Assembly: GCA_947625775.1 (NCBI GenBank)
Contig: CANQPM010000013.1
Coordinates: forward strand, 46,144-110,143
Origin: an uncultured Lachnospiraceae bacterium
Lineage (GTDB): Bacteria; Bacillota; Clostridia; Lachnospirales; Lachnospiraceae
Direction of reading: 5' to 3'
DNA length: 64,000 bases
Position 1 is the first letter of the stretch, and every line of letters begins with the position of its first letter. This document shows positions 60,401 through 64,000 of the stretch, one piece after another. The notes below the pieces were generated by a model. The model was not told the DNA's origin, did no database searches, and saw only the letters and a list, made by a program, of their open reading frames with translations. Both the position numbers and the translations under genes were made by a program.

Positions 60401-61430
60401 TTATCATACAAAGTTTACGAGCAGCGCGATAAGGTTTATAAAGGAAAGCAGCGGCAGAAGTTATAATTTAAAGAAACTGTTTACGTCTAATGATATTGTG
60501 CGGAATAATAAGGTAGCATGGAAGGCTGGCAGCAGCGGCACGATATGTACGGTAAAAAAAGTGATGAGGAAAAATAATATCCTTGTCACCAGGCGCAGCT
60601 ATGAAGTTAAGGGCGGGCTTTTTGACCAGCAGCTTATGAAGAAGGGCAAAGGTCAAGTGCCTGTAAAGAGCAGTGATGAAAGGCTGCTTGACATTGAAAA
60701 ATACGGTGGGTATAACAGGGCGGCAGGAACTTATTTTATGCTGGCAGAGTCTGAGGATAAAAAGGGTAATAAGATAAGGACTATTGAATATGTACCTTTG
60801 TATATGCACACTCAGATAGAGAGAAGCAAGGAAGATGCGATAAGATATTTGGAAAATGACAGAGGATTGAAAAATCCGCGTATTTTGCTGAGCAAAATAA
60901 AAATAGATACGCTGTTTAAGGTTGATGGATTTTATATGTGGCTGTCGGGGCGAACGGGAAATCAGCTTATATTTAAAGGCGGTGTACAGCTGATTTTAAA
61001 TGAAGATAATGTTAAGTGTCTTAAAAAAGTAGGAAAATTTGTGCAGCGCCAGAAAGAGAACAGAAATATAAAAGTAGTAGCACATGATGAAATATCGGAG
61101 CAGGAATTATTGAATTTATATGATGAATTTTTAAATAAAATTAAAAATACAATATATAATTCAAAGCTAGGCGCACAGGAGAAAACGTTAAGTGAAAAAA
61201 GAAACATTTTTATAGATTTAAGTGTAGAAGATAAATGTGTGGTTTTATCTGAAATACTTCATATGTTTCAATGTCAAAGCAGTTCCGCTAATTTAAAGTT
61301 AATTGATGGTCCCGCAAGTGCAGGGATAATAAAAATTGGCAATAATATAAGCAATATAGGTCAAATTTCAATCATAAACCAATCTCCAACAGGGATATAT
61401 GAACAGGAGATTGACTTGAAATCACTATGA
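57414..61430 (+). CDS. cas9: CRISPR-associated endonuclease Cas9 (type II-A)
   Basis: This 1338-residue RNA-guided nuclease has all catalytic motifs: RuvC-I with Asp10 in LGLDLGTGSLGWAV, RuvC-II with Glu771 in IFVEMAREKQ, HNH with His852 in DIDHIYPQS and Asn875 nearby, and RuvC-III with His983 and Asp986 in LHHAKDAYLNV. An Arg-rich bridge helix (RRTFRTSRRRLDRRNWR) follows RuvC-I. The C-terminal 250 residues form the PAM-interacting region. GGAGG lies 6 bases before ATG 57414; an in-frame TTG four codons upstream overlaps that site and is rejected. The gene overlaps cas1 by 4 bp. Confidence 0.98.
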   Translation: MPKDYFLGLDLGTGSLGWAVTGEDYEVLRGHGKALWGVRLFESANTAEERRTFRTSRRRLDRRNWRIDILQEIFCDEINKVDDGFYLRMKESRYTPEDKRDKDNSCPALPYALFVDADYTDKDYHKQFPTIYHLRKWLMTTDQTPDIRLVYLVLHHIMKHRGHFLFSGDIDNIKEFKGTFEQFIKSLADEELDFNIEIADGQINEVENIMKNKNLAKSAKESALKKLFNVKSACEKAVIKLIVGGKVNLSDIFSNSELDNCERPKISFSESGYDDYVSIVESELGEQFEIIARAKAVYDWAVLVDILGDYQSISEAKTAVYEKHKTDLMYLKKLVRDNLSKEEYRNIFVKTDEKTANYCAYIGMTKKNGKKQDMEGKLCSREDFYGFLKKSVIGAIGDDEKTKYLQDEMQKETFLPKQVTKDNGVIPYQVHLYELRQIINNLKDRIPLLKENEDKIISTFTFRIPYYVGPLNGIKKGDSATNWVKRISAEKIYPWNFSSVVDTEASAEQFIRRMTSKCTYLADKDVLPKNSLLYSKFTVLNELNNLCLDGEPIDVELKQRIYEDLFMRYRKVTQKKLRDYLVREGIKGKTVDITGIDGDFKGTLTAYHDFKEKLTDCTLSQEDKEEIILNITLFGEDKKLLGRRLEKLYPQLTEKQRKGLCSLSYSGWGRLSKEFLEEITAPDLETGEARSIIQMMWHTNDNLMQILSDKYLFAQAVEDANKKDEIKDISYSLVEQMYVSPAVKRQIWQTLQIVKEICNVMKNPPKRIFVEMAREKQESKRTESRKRQLIELYKKCKDEEREWIDELDKTEEHQLRSDKLYLYYTQKGRCMYSGEQIQLEDLWDNNKYDIDHIYPQSKVMDDSLDNRVLVKKVYNAEKTDSYPIRAEIRNKMQPYWKSLLIGGFISKKKYERLTRSTGFDDNELAGFIERQLVETRQGTKAVASVLKQIFPDTEIVYVKAKLAAQFRQDFDLIKVREMNDLHHAKDAYLNVVVGNVYHTKFTSSAIRFIKESSGRSYNLKKLFTSNDIVRNNKVAWKAGSSGTICTVKKVMRKNNILVTRRSYEVKGGLFDQQLMKKGKGQVPVKSSDERLLDIEKYGGYNRAAGTYFMLAESEDKKGNKIRTIEYVPLYMHTQIERSKEDAIRYLENDRGLKNPRILLSKIKIDTLFKVDGFYMWLSGRTGNQLIFKGGVQLILNEDNVKCLKKVGKFVQRQKENRNIKVVAHDEISEQELLNLYDEFLNKIKNTIYNSKLGAQEKTLSEKRNIFIDLSVEDKCVVLSEILHMFQCQSSSANLKLIDGPASAGIIKIGNNISNIGQISIINQSPTGIYEQEIDLKSL

Positions 61431-62299
61431 GCTGGCGAATTGTTGTTATCTCCAAACGGGCGAAGCTTGAATATAACTTAGGATATCTGGTAGTACGCAG
61501 CGAGGAGATAACAAAAATTAATTTGAGCGAAATATCCACATTAATAGTAGAGTCCACCTCAGTTTCGCTTACGACGAGCCTGCTTTCGGAGCTTGTAAAG
61601 AAGAAAATCAAGGTGATTTTCTGCGATGAAAAACGCAATCCTGTTTCAGAACTCATCGGATATTATGGCAGTCATGACACAAGTAATAAAGTACGGAAAC
61701 AGATTCAATGGAGCAATGAAATCAAAGAGGCTGTATGGACACAGATTGTTGCGGAAAAGATACGAAAACAGAAAGAACTTTTGGAATATTTGGATAAGGA
61801 GGAAGCGAAGCTTTTAGCATCATATATAGAAGAAATTGACATAAATGATACATCAAATCGTGAAGGTCATGCGGCAAAAGTGTATTTTAACGCTTTATTT
61901 GGAATGAAATTTACGCGGAGCAGTGACAGTGTTATAAATGCGGCTTTAGATTATGGATATTCCATAATATTATCAGCATTTTCAAGAGAAATCACGGCTA
62001 ATGGTTATATAACACAGTTAGGGCTTTTCCATGACAATATGTTTAACCAGTTCAATTTAGCATCAGATTTGATGGAACCATACAGAATACTTATTGACAG
62101 GGAAGTATATAATATGAAGCTTGAAAAGTTTGAACATGAGGAAAAAATGCAGATAGTCAATGTGTTGAATCAAGAGGTCAAAATCGACGATAAGAGGCAG
62201 TATGTAAATAATGCTGTAAAGATATATTGCAAAAGCGTATTTGATGCTTTAGATGAAAATGACATTTCAAAGCTTCGTTTTTACAGCTTTGAGCTATAG
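61427..62299 (+). CDS. cas1: CRISPR integrase Cas1
   Basis: This 290-residue integrase inserts new spacers together with Cas2. Likely metal-binding residues are Glu146 (NREGHAAKVYF), His202 (GLFHDNMFNQFN) and Glu217 (LASDLMEPYR). The start SWRIVVISKRAKLEYNLGYLVVR is typical of type II Cas1. Its ATG lies within the end of cas9 (ATGA), so translation is coupled. Confidence 0.97.
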   Translation: MSWRIVVISKRAKLEYNLGYLVVRSEEITKINLSEISTLIVESTSVSLTTSLLSELVKKKIKVIFCDEKRNPVSELIGYYGSHDTSNKVRKQIQWSNEIKEAVWTQIVAEKIRKQKELLEYLDKEEAKLLASYIEEIDINDTSNREGHAAKVYFNALFGMKFTRSSDSVINAALDYGYSIILSAFSREITANGYITQLGLFHDNMFNQFNLASDLMEPYRILIDREVYNMKLEKFEHEEKMQIVNVLNQEVKIDDKRQYVNNAVKIYCKSVFDALDENDISKLRFYSFEL

Positions 62300-62303
62300 A
62301 TTT

Positions 62304-62609
62304 ATGAGAGTATTAGTGTTTTTTGATTTGCCTGTCGTTACTGGAGAGCAAAGGAAAGAATATACGCGGTTTAGAAAATTTCTTCTAAGAAGCGGATTTA
62401 TGATGCTTCAGGAGTCTGTCTACTGTAAGCTGGCACTGAATGGCACGGCTGTACAGGGAATCGTTGACAGTGTGCATAAAAATAAGCCAAAGGAAGGACT
62501 TGTACAGCTGCTGACAATAACTGAAAAACAGTATTCTAAAATGGACATAATTGTGGGAACAGTTAAAAGCGAAATCCTTGACAGTGATGAGAGGCTGGTG
62601 ATACTTTGA
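62304..62609 (+). CDS. cas2: CRISPR-associated protein Cas2
   Basis: This 101-residue ferredoxin-fold protein starts MRVLVFFDLPVVTGEQRKEY with Asp8 at the usual place, then FLLRSGFMMLQESVYCKL. It forms the core dimer of the spacer-integration complex. ATG 62304 lies 4 bp after the cas1 stop; a longer in-frame extension into cas1 is not supported. Confidence 0.96.
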   Translation: MRVLVFFDLPVVTGEQRKEYTRFRKFLLRSGFMMLQESVYCKLALNGTAVQGIVDSVHKNKPKEGLVQLLTITEKQYSKMDIIVGTVKSEILDSDERLVIL

Positions 62610-63277
62610 AGCTTGTGCATAAGGATTTGGAAAGGCAGATTGTTTTTAAAGAGCCGTTTGGATGCTGTGAATGGATAATAGAGTCGCCGCAGCTTTTTTC
62701 AAAATATCTGTATGAATTATATGCTCAGACGGAAGGCAGGGAAGGCTGCTTTGTATTATCAAATGATGATAAAACGCTTGAAATATCAAAATGTTCAGAG
62801 CTTATACTGCAGCCACTATCCGTCAATATAAATGATAAGAAAATATTAAACAAGCTTTATGTGGAATTGGAAAAGCTTGCCTTCAATGAAGACATGTTTC
62901 TGCTGACGCAGGAAATGCGCGGAAAACTTCAAGAATATTTTTTCAATCTGGAGCAAAGGTGTACATACTCATTGGCTATAGAAGATGATATAAATATTCT
63001 GTCCATATTTAAGGCTGTTGGAATTAAATGCGAAAAATATTTGGATGATATTTTTGAAAATCTGATAGAATATATCAAAATAGTATCGCATCTGCTTAAT
63101 AAAAAGTTGTTTATTTTTGTGAACATAAGAAGCTACATTTGTGATGAACAGTTGAAGCAGCTATTAAAAGAAACAGCTTATACGGAGGTTAATATACTTC
63201 TTATCGAAAACAAAAAAAGAAGTTGCCTGTATGATGTAGCAGAGTATATAATAGATTGTGATAATTGTGAAATATGA
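62606..63277 (+). CDS. csn2: CRISPR-associated protein Csn2 (type II-A marker)
   Basis: This 223-residue protein begins MKLVHKDLERQIVFKEPFG and carries KCEKYLDDIFENLIEYIKIVS and KKLFIFVNIRSYI, matching Csn2, a ring-shaped tetramer that binds DNA ends during spacer acquisition. It uses a TTG start that overlaps the cas2 stop by 4 bp. Its presence places the system in subtype II-A. The leader follows at once. Confidence 0.93.
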   Translation: MKLVHKDLERQIVFKEPFGCCEWIIESPQLFSKYLYELYAQTEGREGCFVLSNDDKTLEISKCSELILQPLSVNINDKKILNKLYVELEKLAFNEDMFLLTQEMRGKLQEYFFNLEQRCTYSLAIEDDINILSIFKAVGIKCEKYLDDIFENLIEYIKIVSHLLNKKLFIFVNIRSYICDEQLKQLLKETAYTEVNILLIENKKRSCLYDVAEYIIDCDNCEI

Positions 63278-63330
63278 TTGTTTGAGTACCGATTTATGCT
63301 TAATGATGGCATATCATTTTTGAATTTGAG
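63278..63330 (+). promoter_or_regulatory. CRISPR leader
   Basis: Only 53 bp separate csn2 from the first repeat. The last seven bases, ATTTGAG (63324-63330), equal the leader-anchoring sequence known to guide spacer integration in streptococcal type II-A systems. At 63280-63290 is GTTTGAGTACC, an inverted copy of the end of the CRISPR repeat. No separate promoter is obvious; the array may be read from the cas operon or from within this leader. Confidence 0.8.
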
Positions 63331-64000
63331 GTTTGAGAATGATGTAAAAATGTATGGTACTCAAACTCAGGCGTGGACTTTTGGGAAAACAGTGGCGTTT
63401 GAGAATGATGTAAAAATGTATGGTACTCAAACTACAAAAGAGTTCGCCGAGCGTATCAATGCGTTTGAGAATGATGTAAAAATGTATGGTACTCAAACTA
63501 TTTCCGATACAGTGGACTTAGCAAGTCGTTTGAGAATGATGTAAAAATGTATGGTACTCAAACAAACCATCTTCATTCAACTTGGTCCTAAGTGTTTGAG
63601 AATGATGTAAAAATGTATGGTACTCAAACGCTAAAAATATTGCTTATGATGATGACATTGTTTGAGAATGATGTAAAAATGTATGGTACTCAAACTGTGC
63701 GTCGCATGGGCACCAAGACCACTCAGTTTGAGAATGATGTAAAAATGTATGGTACTCAAACAACAATGGCGAATTGTTAGCCACTGTCACTGTTTGAGAA
63801 TGATGTAAAAATGTATGGTACTCAAACCGTCTGCCTGCTTGTTACCATTTCAGCCGTGTTTGAGAATGATGTAAAAATGTATGGTACTCAAACAACTTTT
63901 GCAAATCCTCATCTTTGATATGGGTTTGAGAATGATGTAAAAATGTATGGTACTCAAACAACAATGGCGAATTGTTAGCCACTGTCACTGTTTGAGAATG
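63331..64000 (+). CRISPR. CRISPR array, type II-A (truncated by the window end)
   Basis: Ten complete 36-bp repeats and the start of an eleventh (63990) are seen. They begin GTTTGAGAATGATG and end GTATGGTACTCAAAC, with a terminal inverted repeat GTTTGAG/CTCAAAC. All complete copies are identical. Repeats start at 63331, 63397, 63463, 63528, 63594, 63660, 63726, 63792, 63858 and 63924. Spacers are 30 bp, except the third at 29 bp. The leader lies on the cas side, so the newest spacers are the first. Spacers 7 (63762-63791) and 10 (63960-63989) are identical. Confidence 0.98.

Noticed and set aside
63278..63780. Frames encoding a protein with repeated FENDVKMYGTQT units
   Set aside because: This is the translation of the CRISPR repeat. 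The spacing of 65-66 bp and the variable parts between match repeat and spacer exactly.

Overview
The window looks like a chromosomal segment of an anaerobic, probably spore-forming Clostridia, most likely Lachnospiraceae. This is inferred from gene content: a Gram-positive type IV pilus operon, [FeFe]-hydrogenase maturases, indolepyruvate:ferredoxin oxidoreductase, a PdaB-like sporulation deacetylase, a Csp-like subtilase, an ANTAR regulator beside glutamine synthetase, and a type II-A CRISPR system. No rRNA or tRNA gene was recognised. All names come from reading motifs; no database search was run.

Layout. Positions 1-2.8 kb hold comEC and a small protein. A type IV pilus operon follows at 3.1-16.2 kb: assembly ATPase, platform protein, major pilin, prepilin peptidase, a PilM-PilN-like fusion, a PilO-like protein and four minor pseudopilins, one of 1009 residues. 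A heptad-repeat coiled-coil gene lies opposite at 16.3-16.9 kb. At 17.3-21.5 kb a pdaB-like gene is cut in two by a 3.35-kb serine-recombinase element; joining the flanks at the shared 7-bp core restores a 288-codon frame exactly. Housekeeping genes fill 21.5-31.9 kb: a DUF6020-like membrane protein, hisC, a DUF368 lipid-carrier transporter, a methyltransferase, hslO, nadE, glnA and an ANTAR regulator. A cell-envelope block at 32-36.8 kb carries a sugar-nucleotide synthase, dapF and an MBOAT/AlgX-like O-acetylation pair. Signalling genes (HD-GYP, PocR hybrid kinase, double-receiver protein) occupy 39-44 kb, after a subtilase. A TM1266-hydE-hydG-hydF operon spans 44.3-48.4 kb.

A tightly overlapping cluster at 48.7-53.5 kb encodes a circularly permuted ATP-grasp enzyme, an alpha-E protein, a transglutaminase-like protein and two AstE/AspA-like deacylases, the second of which has lost its zinc ligands. 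This is the best candidate here for a poorly described biochemical system. A VanZ-like gene and iorAB follow. The window closes with a complete type II-A CRISPR locus: tracrRNA, cas9, cas1, cas2, csn2, a short leader and an array that runs off the end.

Several non-coding structures stand out: a 164-bp triple-nested palindrome at 44.05 kb, a 94-bp palindrome between the two deacylase genes, a long hairpin after the ANTAR gene, a terminator directly behind the promoter of the ATP-grasp cluster, and a repeated spacer in the CRISPR array.
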